From assembly GCF_000333955.1 (NCBI RefSeq), contig NZ_CAPS01000002.1, positions 1 through 47,814 of the forward strand: a stretch of DNA of 47,814 bases, in the 5' to 3' direction. The notes under the pieces were generated by a model. It searched no databases. It was given only the letters and a program-made list of their open reading frames with translations, and had not been told where the DNA came from. Of this stretch, positions 34,414 through 43,251 are shown one piece after another. Every line of letters starts with the position of its first letter. Position 1 is the stretch's first letter. The DNA comes from Rhodococcus sp. AW25M09 (GTDB lineage Bacteria; Actinomycetota; Actinomycetes; Mycobacteriales; Mycobacteriaceae). Position numbers and translations under genes: made by a program.

Positions 34414-36105
34414 ATGGCAGCATCACAGCAGGGCACCAAGGGCAGTGCGGGCGCACTGAGCCTGTTGCTGATCGCCGCCGTCGCTGCGATCGGCATGTTC
34501 GGTGTCCTCTCGGGCGATCGCACACCGCCGGTCGACGAAGGCACGTGCCTGCCTGCCGGCGCGGCCGTGGTGGCTCCGCACTCGGGCACGGTGGTGATGC
34601 CGCTGAGTGAGGGCACATACCAAGCCACGAGCGGTTTCGGTGCCCGCACGAACCCGGTGACCGGCGAGGCCGAGGGACACCAGGGCCAGGACTATTCCGC
34701 CCCAATCGGGACCCCGATCTACGCGGCGACCGACGGCACGGTCGTCAAGGCCGAACACGCCAGCGGGTTCGGCAACTGGATCATCATCGACACCACCGTC
34801 GACGGACAGTCGCTCTCGACGGTCTACGGCCACATGAACGACGACGGCGTCGGGGTCACCGCTGGCCAGACCGTCAAAGCCGGTGACCCGATCGGTGCCG
34901 TCGGCAACGCCGGACAGTCCACCGGGCCGCACCTGCATTTCGAGGTCTGGCCCGGGACTCGTCTCGCGTCCGGATCGAGCCCGGTCGATCCCGTGGCCTG
35001 GCTCGCCGCCGCCGGTGCCACCGCCCCAACCGCGAGCGCGGACGTTCTCGCGGCGGGACCGGCCGGCACCTCCGCCGCGATCCCGACCACCAGCACCAGC
35101 GGTGTATCGAGTCGATCGGTGAAACTCGCCGCCGCGATCAAACCCGGCTGCGGAGTCCCGGCCGGGTCGACCGGGCTGCGACCGGGGTCGGTGCCGGCGG
35201 ACTTCGAGCCGTGGATCGTCAAGGCCGGCACCGTGTGCGCTGAGGTCACTGCTCCGGTCGTCGCCGCGCAGCTCGAACAAGAGGGCGGCTTCGACGTCAA
35301 CGCCCACAACGCAGGATCGGGCGCGGACGGACCGGCACAGTTCATGCCTGCCACGTGGGCGGCGAAAGGCGTCGACGGTGATGGAGACGGCCGCAAGGAC
35401 ACCCGCAGCATCGCCGACGCGGTGATGAGCCAAGCCGCCTACGACTGCGAGCTGGCCGGCATCGCCAAGGACTCCCTCGCCGCCGGCAAGGTCAGCGGCG
35501 ACCTGACCGAGCTGTACCTGTCGATGTACAACTGCGGCCCCGGCGCGACCCTCTCGCAGGGCCGGGTGTGCCAGAACGCCGAAACCCTCGACTACGTCGC
35601 AAAGATTCCCCGCCGCGCAGCAGAAGCGTTCTCCGTCGCCGTCCCCCAGGCCACACCGGGCATCGTCCCCGGTGGCCCCTTCGGGCAGAACGTCGTCGCG
35701 GCCGCGATGCGCTGGCTCGGCACCACCTACGCCTGGGGCGGAGGCGACCGCAACGGTCCCACCCGCGGGGTCAGCGACGGCGGCGGCCGCGCGGACATGA
35801 TCGGCGACTTCGACAAGGTCGGCTTCGACTGCTCCGGACTGGTCCTCTACGCCGTCGCACAAGCCTCCGGCGGCGCGATCGTGCTCCCCCACCAGGATTC
35901 GGCGCAGATCGCCGACAGCCGCGGCCGCGTGATCGCCACCCCCGGCGAGCTCGCACCCGGCGACATCATCCAACCCCACTCGGGCCACATCTTCATCTGG
36001 CTCGGCGGAAACAAGGTCGTCGAGGCCCCGCAGTCCGGCGACGTGGTGAAGGTATCGGACTGGACCCCGCCCGCGAGTGGACTGACAGCACGGAGATTCG
36101 GATGA
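34414..36105 (+). CDS. Three-domain peptidoglycan hydrolase (M23, lytic transglycosylase, NlpC/P60)
   Basis: An N-terminal membrane or signal segment (LSLLLIAAVAAIGMFGVL) is followed by an M23 peptidase domain with metal ligands in GHQGQDYSAP and GPHLHFEVW. Next is a lysozyme-like transglycosylase domain (LEQEGGFDVNAHN with the likely catalytic Glu near 289, and GPAQFMPATWAAKG). The C-terminal NlpC/P60 peptidase has Cys in FDCSGLVLYA (about 472) and His in HSGHIFIWLG. Enzymes of this kind open the cell wall for T4SS assembly. Three separate cutting activities in one 563-residue protein is more than the usual two. The stop overlaps the next gene by four bases. Confidence 0.93.
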   Translation: MAASQQGTKGSAGALSLLLIAAVAAIGMFGVLSGDRTPPVDEGTCLPAGAAVVAPHSGTVVMPLSEGTYQATSGFGARTNPVTGEAEGHQGQDYSAPIGTPIYAATDGTVVKAEHASGFGNWIIIDTTVDGQSLSTVYGHMNDDGVGVTAGQTVKAGDPIGAVGNAGQSTGPHLHFEVWPGTRLASGSSPVDPVAWLAAAGATAPTASADVLAAGPAGTSAAIPTTSTSGVSSRSVKLAAAIKPGCGVPAGSTGLRPGSVPADFEPWIVKAGTVCAEVTAPVVAAQLEQEGGFDVNAHNAGSGADGPAQFMPATWAAKGVDGDGDGRKDTRSIADAVMSQAAYDCELAGIAKDSLAAGKVSGDLTELYLSMYNCGPGATLSQGRVCQNAETLDYVAKIPRRAAEAFSVAVPQATPGIVPGGPFGQNVVAAAMRWLGTTYAWGGGDRNGPTRGVSDGGGRADMIGDFDKVGFDCSGLVLYAVAQASGGAIVLPHQDSAQIADSRGRVIATPGELAPGDIIQPHSGHIFIWLGGNKVVEAPQSGDVVKVSDWTPPASGLTARRFG

Positions 36106-36698
36106 AAACCAACAGACGTACCGCCGTGGCCATAATCCTGACCGCTGCAACAATTCTCACTGCCTGCGGTGATGAAAGCACCGACAACGGCAGTGACGTC
36201 CCGTCGATCCCGGCGCAGCAGTGGACACCGGGTACGCCTCCACCGAGCGGCAGCGATCCCACCCGTACCCCGCCTCCGGCCGCGACCACGCTGCCCGACA
36301 TCGCTGCAGGGGTGGACCGGCAGGATCCGGACTCGGTGGCCACCGCGGCGTTGACGGTCTGGTTCACCTGGAACACCGCCGTCGACGCCGGACCCAACGA
36401 TGCCGCAGCCCGCACCGCACCGCTGCTCACCTCCGAGTACGCGCGCGAGATCACCTCCACCACAGCGCAATCGAGTCCCGGTGCGCAGTGGCTGGACTGG
36501 GCCGCCGACGGCGCGGTCCTGACCCCCGACCTCGTCGCCGACGACGAACCCGTTCCCCCGCAGACCGATTCGACGGCCTACCGCTCCTACCGCGTCACCC
36601 AACGCATCGACGGTGTGCCGGTGAGCGAGAGGGTCGTCGCGATGATCCTGCGGCGCGGCCCCGGCGGCTGGGAGGTGAGCCGCATTCAAGACAAATAG
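36102..36698 (+). CDS. Lipoprotein, VirB8/NTF2-like domain (tentative)
   Basis: The signal peptide ends in the lipobox LTAC, so the mature protein is lipid-anchored outside. After a Pro/Thr-rich linker, the C-terminal 110 residues (ATAALTVWFTWNTAVD, APLLTSEYAREI, YRVTQRIDGVPVSERV, GGWEVSRIQDK) have the look of an NTF2/VirB8-type fold with a helix followed by a long beta sheet. VirB8 proteins link the inner-membrane T4SS parts. ATGA overlap with the hydrolase gene couples their translation. Confidence 0.75.
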   Translation: MKTNRRTAVAIILTAATILTACGDESTDNGSDVPSIPAQQWTPGTPPPSGSDPTRTPPPAATTLPDIAAGVDRQDPDSVATAALTVWFTWNTAVDAGPNDAAARTAPLLTSEYAREITSTTAQSSPGAQWLDWAADGAVLTPDLVADDEPVPPQTDSTAYRSYRVTQRIDGVPVSERVVAMILRRGPGGWEVSRIQDK

Positions 36699-36756
36699 CT
36701 CCGCCTCATCTATCCGCTGGCACTGCAGAACACCATGTTTCGGAAAGGAACCCCCG

Positions 36757-37170
36757 ATGGACACAGAATCCGTCACCATACCCACGACCCGCACCGCACG
36801 CCGAGCTCGTCGTGTGCTCGGCGTCCTCGCCCTCACCGCCGCGCTGACCGTCCTGGCCGGCGGAGTCGCCTCCGCTCAGGCGGTCAACCCGTTCGACGGG
36901 GTCAACCCGGATATCGGATTGTTCGGGCCCGCTCTGAACCAGACGTGGAAGCGCCTGCTCGCGGCGATCTGGGGAGCCAGCATCGCCCTCGCCGGCCTGT
37001 GGGTGCTGACCTCGTTCCTCAGCTCCCGGAAGGCGCGTAAACGCAACATGTCCAGCGATCTGAGCGAAGCGGGCGAGGATCTCAAGCTCTCCCTCATCAT
37101 CTTGGGCGGTGTGGCCGCTGTCTCTCCGATCGTCGGCGCGGTCCTGCTCCTCGTCCAGCCCGGCGCGTAG
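36757..37170 (+). CDS. VirB2-like pilin or small membrane protein
   Basis: The 137-residue product has a signal peptide ending near ASAQA, then a short external part (NPFDGVNPDIGLFGP), a first membrane helix (LLAAIWGASIALAGLWVL), a basic loop (SSRKARKRN) and a second membrane helix (LSLIILGGVAAVSPIVGAV). Signal peptide plus two helices with a basic loop between them is the plan of VirB2/TrbC-type pilins. GGAAAGGA precedes the ATG. Its place just before VirB8- and VirB6-like genes fits. Sequence identity to known pilins cannot be judged here. Confidence 0.7.
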   Translation: MDTESVTIPTTRTARRARRVLGVLALTAALTVLAGGVASAQAVNPFDGVNPDIGLFGPALNQTWKRLLAAIWGASIALAGLWVLTSFLSSRKARKRNMSSDLSEAGEDLKLSLIILGGVAAVSPIVGAVLLLVQPGA

Positions 37171-37238
37171 CCGACCCGGCTCTACCCTCCATTTTCTTTG
37201 CCCCGACGCGGCACTGTCCGCAGAATTGAGCACTCATC

Positions 37239-37973
37239 ATGGCCATCGACTACCGCAATGTCGGTTCCGAACCCCCCAGCTCCCCCAACACCGGCACTGT
37301 CTCCGGTGATCAGCACTCCGACAGCAAGTCCGGGTCCAAGCGTTGGATCGTCCTCGGTGCCATCGCACTGGCGATCGTCGCCGTCGTCTCGGTGATCGTG
37401 GTCGGTCTGTCGGGCGGCTCCGACGAGACCGGCGGCAGCGATGCCATCCGCGCAGTACACGGGCCCACGACGGTGAACAACGGTGTCCCCAGCGGATACA
37501 CCCGCGACACCCAAGGCGCATCGACGGCCGCGGTGAACGTGCTCCAGGCGTTCGATCAGGCCAGCCAGGGCCGCATCGACATGAACGATGTCCGCTCGAC
37601 GATGATCGCCGCCGACCCCGGTGCCGAACTGGCCCGCGAGATCGAACTCGGCAGCAACCGGGACGAGAGCAGCGACGTGATGAACACCCTGCCGGCCGCG
37701 GTGCACGTGTCCTCGTTCTCCGCCGACGCCGCGCAGATCTCGGTGTGGTCGATGACCACCACCCAGTCCGACATCAACAACACCGGCACCGTCGCTGTGA
37801 GCACTCTGTGGGCGACCACCGACATCTCGTTGATCTGGCAGGACGGGGACTGGAAGGCCAAGGACTGGTCCTACCGCCAGGGCCCGCGACCGGAGGACGC
37901 CTCCTACCCGGCCGCTGATTCCGCGCTCGGCGGTCAACTGACCGCAGGGTACTACACCTTCTACATCGACTAG
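37239..37973 (+). CDS. Second VirB8/TcpC-like membrane protein (tentative)
   Basis: A hydrophilic N-terminus is followed by one membrane helix (WIVLGAIALAIVAVVSVIVVGL, about residues 35-56) and a 180-residue external domain. The domain includes GVPSGYTRDTQGAST, NVLQAFDQASQGRIDM, the beta-rich VSVWSMTTTQ-like part and ISLIWQDGDWKAKDWSY. This is the layout of VirB8/TcpC proteins and of the family standing before the VirB6-like gene in SCO6880-type clusters. The stop is eight bases before the next ATG, with GGAGAGA between them. Confidence 0.72.
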   Translation: MAIDYRNVGSEPPSSPNTGTVSGDQHSDSKSGSKRWIVLGAIALAIVAVVSVIVVGLSGGSDETGGSDAIRAVHGPTTVNNGVPSGYTRDTQGASTAAVNVLQAFDQASQGRIDMNDVRSTMIAADPGAELAREIELGSNRDESSDVMNTLPAAVHVSSFSADAAQISVWSMTTTQSDINNTGTVAVSTLWATTDISLIWQDGDWKAKDWSYRQGPRPEDASYPAADSALGGQLTAGYYTFYID

Positions 37974-37981
37974 GAGAGAAC

Positions 37982-40156
37982 ATGATTCGCCGTCTCGTTC
38001 TCATCGCGGTCACCGCCGCACTGGTGGCACTGTTCGGATCACCCGCTGTTGCGCTCGCCCAGCCTTCCGCCGTTCCCGCCCCCGCACCGGGTGCGGTCAC
38101 CGCCCAACAACCGGCATCGAGGCTGCCCGCGCACTTCCCGGACGATCTCAAGAAATTCATCGGCGGCACCGAGGAATTTCGGAGCGGGCCCTGGTTCACG
38201 GGGAACTGCGCAGACCACGGCGGCGACCTGGGAACCTATATCTCCCAAGCACTCACGAACGAAAACCGGCTCCTGTACTGGACGGCATCGGACGAGAACA
38301 AAGCCGTCATGCTCGGCGATGCGAGCGCAGTCGGCTCCGACCCGCAGGCCCAGGCCACTGCCGAGATCACCCGTCAGGCCGTCGCCGACGGGACCGAACC
38401 ACCCGCCGACGCTCTGCCGACCGTATTCCCGGCCGGGGACACCAGCTTTCACCCACCGACCGGAACCTGCGCCGAGGACCTCGCCCGGTGGGGCACCAAG
38501 GAATGGGGAACGTGGGGCTTCGCCTGGGCGCAGAGCCCGGACGCGGACTCGCTGACCGCGATCAAGGCACTGCCCGGTGCCGACAAGGTGCCCGACGCCG
38601 CCTGGTCGGACCCCTGCTCGCAGGGCTCGGGCGACCAGTACTGCATGCACGCCTTCTTCGTCGACTGCTCGAAAGCCGAACGGGCAGATGCGAGCCGCTG
38701 CCAGGACTGGAACCTCTCGATCGGACGATTGTTCGCCGGCACCGCAAACTGGATCGACAAGAACACCTCGTTCACCGAACGCCTGGACGACACCCTCGGC
38801 AAAGTCATCGCGGCCACCCCGCAGTACAAGCTCGGCAAGGCCTACCTGCAGGCATTCTCCTGGATCTCGGGGGCCGCGAACGACGTCGTCGACTTCGTCA
38901 CCGATCCGACCACCGTCATCGACGACTGGGTCAACGCCACCAAGAGCGGGGCCCTCTCCCTCACCGACGCCGTGCTCCGTGGGTTGACCTCGACCGGCGA
39001 CTTCGATCCCACCCAGCAATGGTTCGTGACCTATTACGCCGGATCGACGGGTCTGGGAATCATGGTCATGTCGCTGGCGGTCCTGCTGGCGATCATGCGA
39101 TCACGGCACAAGGGCTCACCGTCGGAGCTGGTGGCCAACGTCTTCGGCTACATGCCCGCCGGGGTGGTGATGATGCTGTTCTCCCTCGCCCTGGCCCAAC
39201 TGGTGATCGAGTTCGCGTCAGTGCTCACCGAGGGCATTGCCAGTTTCAGCGGCTCCACGATCACCGAGATGGTGCAGAACATCTACGCCACGATGGGCAC
39301 GCTGAACAAGGACACCGTCGTCGGCGGCTCGATCGTCGGCCTGGTCTTCTTCGGCATCCTGCTGCTCGGCGCGATGTCGGTCTACCTGGGGCTGCTCATG
39401 CACCAGATCGGGCTTCCGCTGACCGCGTGCGTCGCCGGAATCGGCTACGGCATGTGGGTGCACCCGACGTGGCGGACCAAAGCTCTGCGGCCACTGTTCA
39501 CGTTCGTCGGCATCGTGCTCAGCAAGCCGATGCTGTTCCTGCTCATCGCGATCGTGCTCGCCGGGGCCAACAACGCTCTGCTCTCGGGCGGCGGCGGCTC
39601 GGGAGATCTCACCTCGCTCGGCGCTCTCGTGCTCGTCGGTGCCTCGATGGTCGTCGTCGGCCTGGCACCGTGGGCGATGCTCAAGTGGGCACCGATCCTG
39701 CCGACCAAAGCCGACTCCGAAGGATTCGGCGGCGGCGGTGGCTCCGTCGCCGGTGGTGTCATCGGAGGCGTGGGCAGCTCGGCCCTGTTCCGCAGCCGCA
39801 GCGGCGGAGGTGGTGGCGGCGGGTCGACCGTCACACCGCGCTCGACCCGCTCCGGCGACGGCGTCGACAAGGCCACCCGATCCACGCATTCGACGCCATC
39901 GACCAACTCCACCCCCGGCCACACCAGCGCGGCCGCCCACAGCGGCGGCGCCGACAAGGGCGGGGCGTCGACACCGAAGCGCTCGACCATGGGAATGGCC
40001 GGCCGACTCGGCGGAAAGCTCGCGACGGGATCGGCCGCGACGGTCGCCTCGGCCGGGGCAGCGGCGGTGCCGATCGCCGCGCAGTCCGCAGCGGCGGCGA
40101 TGAACAAAGCCAAATCCAGTGCCGAGTCCGCACCGTCCGAAGCCGAAGGCGGGTAA
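37982..40156 (+). CDS. VirB6/TrbL-like polytopic membrane protein
   Basis: A signal peptide (cleavage near ALAQP) precedes an external domain of about 300 residues with several cysteines (GNCADHGG, GTCAEDLARW, SDPCSQGS). At least six membrane segments follow: IMVMSLAVLLAIM, AGVVMMLFSLALAQLVI, SIVGLVFFGILLLGAMSVYL, GLPLTACVAGIGYGMW, MLFLLIAIVLAG and LVLVGASMVVVGLAPW. The cytoplasmic tail is Gly/Ser/Ala-rich and basic. VirB6 proteins form the inner-membrane channel. The 724-residue length is usual for actinobacterial versions. Confidence 0.88.
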   Translation: MIRRLVLIAVTAALVALFGSPAVALAQPSAVPAPAPGAVTAQQPASRLPAHFPDDLKKFIGGTEEFRSGPWFTGNCADHGGDLGTYISQALTNENRLLYWTASDENKAVMLGDASAVGSDPQAQATAEITRQAVADGTEPPADALPTVFPAGDTSFHPPTGTCAEDLARWGTKEWGTWGFAWAQSPDADSLTAIKALPGADKVPDAAWSDPCSQGSGDQYCMHAFFVDCSKAERADASRCQDWNLSIGRLFAGTANWIDKNTSFTERLDDTLGKVIAATPQYKLGKAYLQAFSWISGAANDVVDFVTDPTTVIDDWVNATKSGALSLTDAVLRGLTSTGDFDPTQQWFVTYYAGSTGLGIMVMSLAVLLAIMRSRHKGSPSELVANVFGYMPAGVVMMLFSLALAQLVIEFASVLTEGIASFSGSTITEMVQNIYATMGTLNKDTVVGGSIVGLVFFGILLLGAMSVYLGLLMHQIGLPLTACVAGIGYGMWVHPTWRTKALRPLFTFVGIVLSKPMLFLLIAIVLAGANNALLSGGGGSGDLTSLGALVLVGASMVVVGLAPWAMLKWAPILPTKADSEGFGGGGGSVAGGVIGGVGSSALFRSRSGGGGGGGSTVTPRSTRSGDGVDKATRSTHSTPSTNSTPGHTSAAAHSGGADKGGASTPKRSTMGMAGRLGGKLATGSAATVASAGAAAVPIAAQSAAAAMNKAKSSAESAPSEAEGG

Positions 40157-40159
40157 GCG

Positions 40160-41746
40160 ATGTCGACCGAGACCGTCGAGCACGACAGCGAGCAGAGAAC
40201 CTCCATCCTGGGCGGTGAGATCGCGCGCCGCGGCATGACCGGGATCTCGGCACCGGTGCTCATCACCTGGACCGCCGCTCTGATCATCGGCATCGTGTAC
40301 TACTTCGCGGCCGGTGGCGGCGCGATGACCGTCGGGCTCGTGGCCGTGTTCTACGTCGGGGTGTTCGCCTCGACGTACGAATTCGGCGACGCTTCCCTGG
40401 CGGCGCGGCAGTTGCACCGGTTGCGGAACTGGTCGCGGATGCGGCGCGGGGAGCACGTCTACCGCAACGCCGACGACTCTGCCTACGGGATCACCGAGCT
40501 CGACCCCGGCTGGGAGTACCCGGTGCCGCTCGGGCGGACCGCCCCGCTCGACGTCGCCGGCACCGGCCTGGACGAGATGTTCATCGTCCGCACCGCCAAC
40601 CCCGGCGAGCGGGCCTATTACACGGTCGTACTGTCCGTGCAGGGCCTGGCAGGGGGGCTGCGCACCGACGCGGCCTGGGCGACGACATCGGAGAAATTCG
40701 GTCTGTTCAGCGCCTCGATGGCCCGCAAGACCTCGCTCATCCGCGGAGTGCAGCTGATCCACCGCTCCATTCCCGCGGATCTGACCATGCACGAGGACTG
40801 GGTCGAGCGGGAGGTCGAAAAGCTCGGCGACATGCGTCTGCGGGCACCGGTGGAGTCCTACGGCGACCTCATCGACACCATCCGGCCGCACTCGGAAGAG
40901 CACCGGGCGTACGTGGTGCTCAAATTCCCCCAGACCGACCACTTCGAGGCCGAAGCCGCGCGGGCTGCAGGCGGGAAAGGTGCCCGATTCGAAGGCGGTG
41001 TCGCCCAAGTGATCCGCGACGAGACGATGCGTGCTGTGAGCAAACTCGTCGCCGCCGGCATGGGCCGCGTCCAGGTCCTCGGTGAGCAGCGCACCTGCGC
41101 GCTGATCCGCGCGTTCGTCGACCCGTCGAACCCACTCGATCGCCACCAAGGGGCGCGGTGGTCGAACTGCTGGCCCTCCTACGTCGGTGGCCACGACTCG
41201 GTGGTGGTGTCCGGCCGCTGGCACACCCGTGTCGGGTTCCTCCCGCCGGCGAGTATCGAACCCATTCCGCTGGGCCCGCTGTGGCTTGCGCCGCTGCTGA
41301 CCGGGGTCGCCCCCGACATCGGCGACGACGAGAACCCGCCCTCACCGACGATCCGAACAGTCAGTGTCCGAGTCGATTTCGTGCCCGACGCCGTCGCCCG
41401 GGAAGCGGCCAGCCAAGACTTCACCCAGGACCGGGCCTCGCAGGAAAGTGCCGCACGCAAAGGCATCACCGGCGACGGCTCGGCCGAAGTGATGGCCACC
41501 GCGTCCGGGCGTCGACGCACCGATCTGATGCCGGGCTCGGGCCATCACGGCACCATCTACTCCCTCGCGGTCGCGGTCACCGGCCGCGACGAAGACGACC
41601 TCGAGCGGGCCTGCATGCGCGTGGAGGAAGCCGCCGACGAATCGGCAATCAAAACCATCACCTGGCAGGACGACACGCACGACGTCGCCCTGTTCACCAC
41701 CCTGCCCTTCGCTCGCGGTCTCGCCGTGACGCGCTACACCAAGTAG
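40160..41746 (+). CDS. SCO6880-family T4SS protein (VirB3 plus VirB4 N-terminal part)
   Basis: Two membrane helices at the N-terminus (PVLITWTAALIIGIVYYFA, MTVGLVAVFYVGVFAST) equal the PrgI/VirB3 part. The rest equals the N-terminal, non-ATPase part of VirB4, including PVPLGRTAPLDVAGTG, RTANPGERAYYTVVLSVQ, LIHRSIPADLTMHEDW and QVLGEQRTCALIRAF. There is no P-loop, as expected: the motor is the next gene. In actinobacterial T4SS this split VirB3-4 is a signature gene. It starts three bases after the VirB6-like stop codon. Confidence 0.92.
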   Translation: MSTETVEHDSEQRTSILGGEIARRGMTGISAPVLITWTAALIIGIVYYFAAGGGAMTVGLVAVFYVGVFASTYEFGDASLAARQLHRLRNWSRMRRGEHVYRNADDSAYGITELDPGWEYPVPLGRTAPLDVAGTGLDEMFIVRTANPGERAYYTVVLSVQGLAGGLRTDAAWATTSEKFGLFSASMARKTSLIRGVQLIHRSIPADLTMHEDWVEREVEKLGDMRLRAPVESYGDLIDTIRPHSEEHRAYVVLKFPQTDHFEAEAARAAGGKGARFEGGVAQVIRDETMRAVSKLVAAGMGRVQVLGEQRTCALIRAFVDPSNPLDRHQGARWSNCWPSYVGGHDSVVVSGRWHTRVGFLPPASIEPIPLGPLWLAPLLTGVAPDIGDDENPPSPTIRTVSVRVDFVPDAVAREAASQDFTQDRASQESAARKGITGDGSAEVMATASGRRRTDLMPGSGHHGTIYSLAVAVTGRDEDDLERACMRVEEAADESAIKTITWQDDTHDVALFTTLPFARGLAVTRYTK

Positions 41747-41760
41747 CCCAGGAGATTTCG

Positions 41761-43251
41761 ATGCCGCAACACACCACCCGTCGTCCGTCCACCCGACCGG
41801 CCGCGACCGAGCAACCGGTACGCCCGCGGTTGCTCGGCGGCGATCGCGAACGACTCGGCGACGCCGTCCTCGAGGCCGCGCAGGCGGTCCCGAAGCGGAT
41901 TGCCCGCCGTAAGCCACCTCGGCGGTTCGCGCTCCTCGACCGCTACGGCTGGTACGAACCCCGCTCCGAAGGCGCGTGGAGCACGACCAGGCAGTCCGAA
42001 GCGCTGAACCTGGCCATCAGCCGCCGCAGTGCCCGCCACCAGGGAGCGGTGACCGGCCTGAACCGGATCTCCCAGGATCTGGTGATCACCGATCCGTTCG
42101 AGCTCTACGGCACCGACATCTCCAACATCAACGTCTGCGTCGTCGGGGACATCGGCAAGGGCAAGTCCTCGATGATCAAGACCGCATTTCTGTGGCGGCA
42201 GATCATCTTCGGCCGACAGGTGGTGGTCATCGACAAGAAACGCCAGGGCAGCGAAGGCGAGTACTCCGTCTTCGCCCGCACCCTCGAGGTGGAATCGGTC
42301 CGGTTCAAAACCGGTGGCGGCGGCGCCAGACTGAACCTGCTCGACCCGGCGATCACCACCGGCGGTGAACACGCCGGCGGCCTCGACGGTGTCACCCCAG
42401 CCGGTCAGGAAGCCCTCGTGCTCGCCGTCCTCGCCGACACGATGGAACGCCCGCTGACCACCCCGGAGAAGAGCGCCGTCGGCCGAGCGTTGGAGCTGGT
42501 CAACGCCGACGCCGCCGCCACCGGTCGCGCACCGGTACTCAAGGATCTCGCCCGCCGCCTCGTCGAGCCGTCCACCGACGACGGCACGTACTTCGGTGAC
42601 CGCTGGTCCGAGCGCTCCCTCGAATGGGGCTACGAGCCGGGCCTGGCCCTGCTGCGTCTGGTCGACCGGGACCTCAAGGGCCTCGTCGACGCAGAAACCT
42701 CCCCGGAGGTCCGCGCCGCGCTCGAGCACCCGTTCGCGCACTTCGACGTCTCCGCGCTGCCGACCGAAGGGCCTGCGCTGCGGGTGGTGATGACCGTGAT
42801 CAACACCTGGCTGGCGAACCTGCTCGCGGCACGCTCGTCGGTGTCCAAGCAGACCATCCTCATCGTCGAGGAAGGCTGGCACGTCGCCGAAGGATCGACC
42901 GGCGCGGTGTTCCGGTCGAACATGAAACTCTCCCGCGGACTGGGCCTGTCGACCGTCTCGGCCTTCCATCACCCCTCCGACATGTCCCACGACTCCCCCG
43001 CCCGTGCCCTGATGCAGGAAGCGGGAATCGTGTTCCTGTTCGCGCAGGAACGCTTCGACGACGCCCGCGAGACAGCCGAGATGTATCACCTCCCGCCCGG
43101 GTCCATCGACATCATCATGGGCCTGGGACAGGGCGAATGCCTGGTCAAGATCGGCTCGTCCGATCCGATCCTGATGGAACACGTCCGCTCCCCGCAGGAG
43201 ATCGCCCTCACCGACACCGACGCCGCCGTCAAAGGAGTCAAGCCAGCATGA
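41761..43251 (+). CDS. VirB4-type T4SS ATPase
   Basis: This is the motor domain separated from its N-terminal part. A basic N-terminus leads to ISQDLVITDPFELYG, Walker A GDIGKGKSSMIK (about 130-141), VVVIDKKRQGSEGEY and Walker B TILIVEEGWHVAEG (about 363-376). After it LGLSTVSAFHHPSDM and FLFAQERFDDAR belong to the arginine-containing motifs of VirB4. It powers pilus or channel assembly and substrate transfer. The ATG follows AGGAGATTT; the stop overlaps the next gene by four bases. Complete, 496 residues. Confidence 0.94.
   Translation: MPQHTTRRPSTRPAATEQPVRPRLLGGDRERLGDAVLEAAQAVPKRIARRKPPRRFALLDRYGWYEPRSEGAWSTTRQSEALNLAISRRSARHQGAVTGLNRISQDLVITDPFELYGTDISNINVCVVGDIGKGKSSMIKTAFLWRQIIFGRQVVVIDKKRQGSEGEYSVFARTLEVESVRFKTGGGGARLNLLDPAITTGGEHAGGLDGVTPAGQEALVLAVLADTMERPLTTPEKSAVGRALELVNADAAATGRAPVLKDLARRLVEPSTDDGTYFGDRWSERSLEWGYEPGLALLRLVDRDLKGLVDAETSPEVRAALEHPFAHFDVSALPTEGPALRVVMTVINTWLANLLAARSSVSKQTILIVEEGWHVAEGSTGAVFRSNMKLSRGLGLSTVSAFHHPSDMSHDSPARALMQEAGIVFLFAQERFDDARETAEMYHLPPGSIDIIMGLGQGECLVKIGSSDPILMEHVRSPQEIALTDTDAAVKGVKPA

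Noticed and set aside
34423..36153. Leftward open frame of 576 codons opposite the peptidoglycan hydrolase gene
   Set aside because: It is a mirror frame caused by GC-rich third positions; its arginine- and glycine-rich text has no domain, and the rightward frame has three clear enzyme domains.
39218..41224. Leftward open frame of 668 codons opposite the VirB6-like and SCO6880 genes
   Set aside because: Same mirror effect; composition is unlike a protein and it crosses two clearly coding genes.
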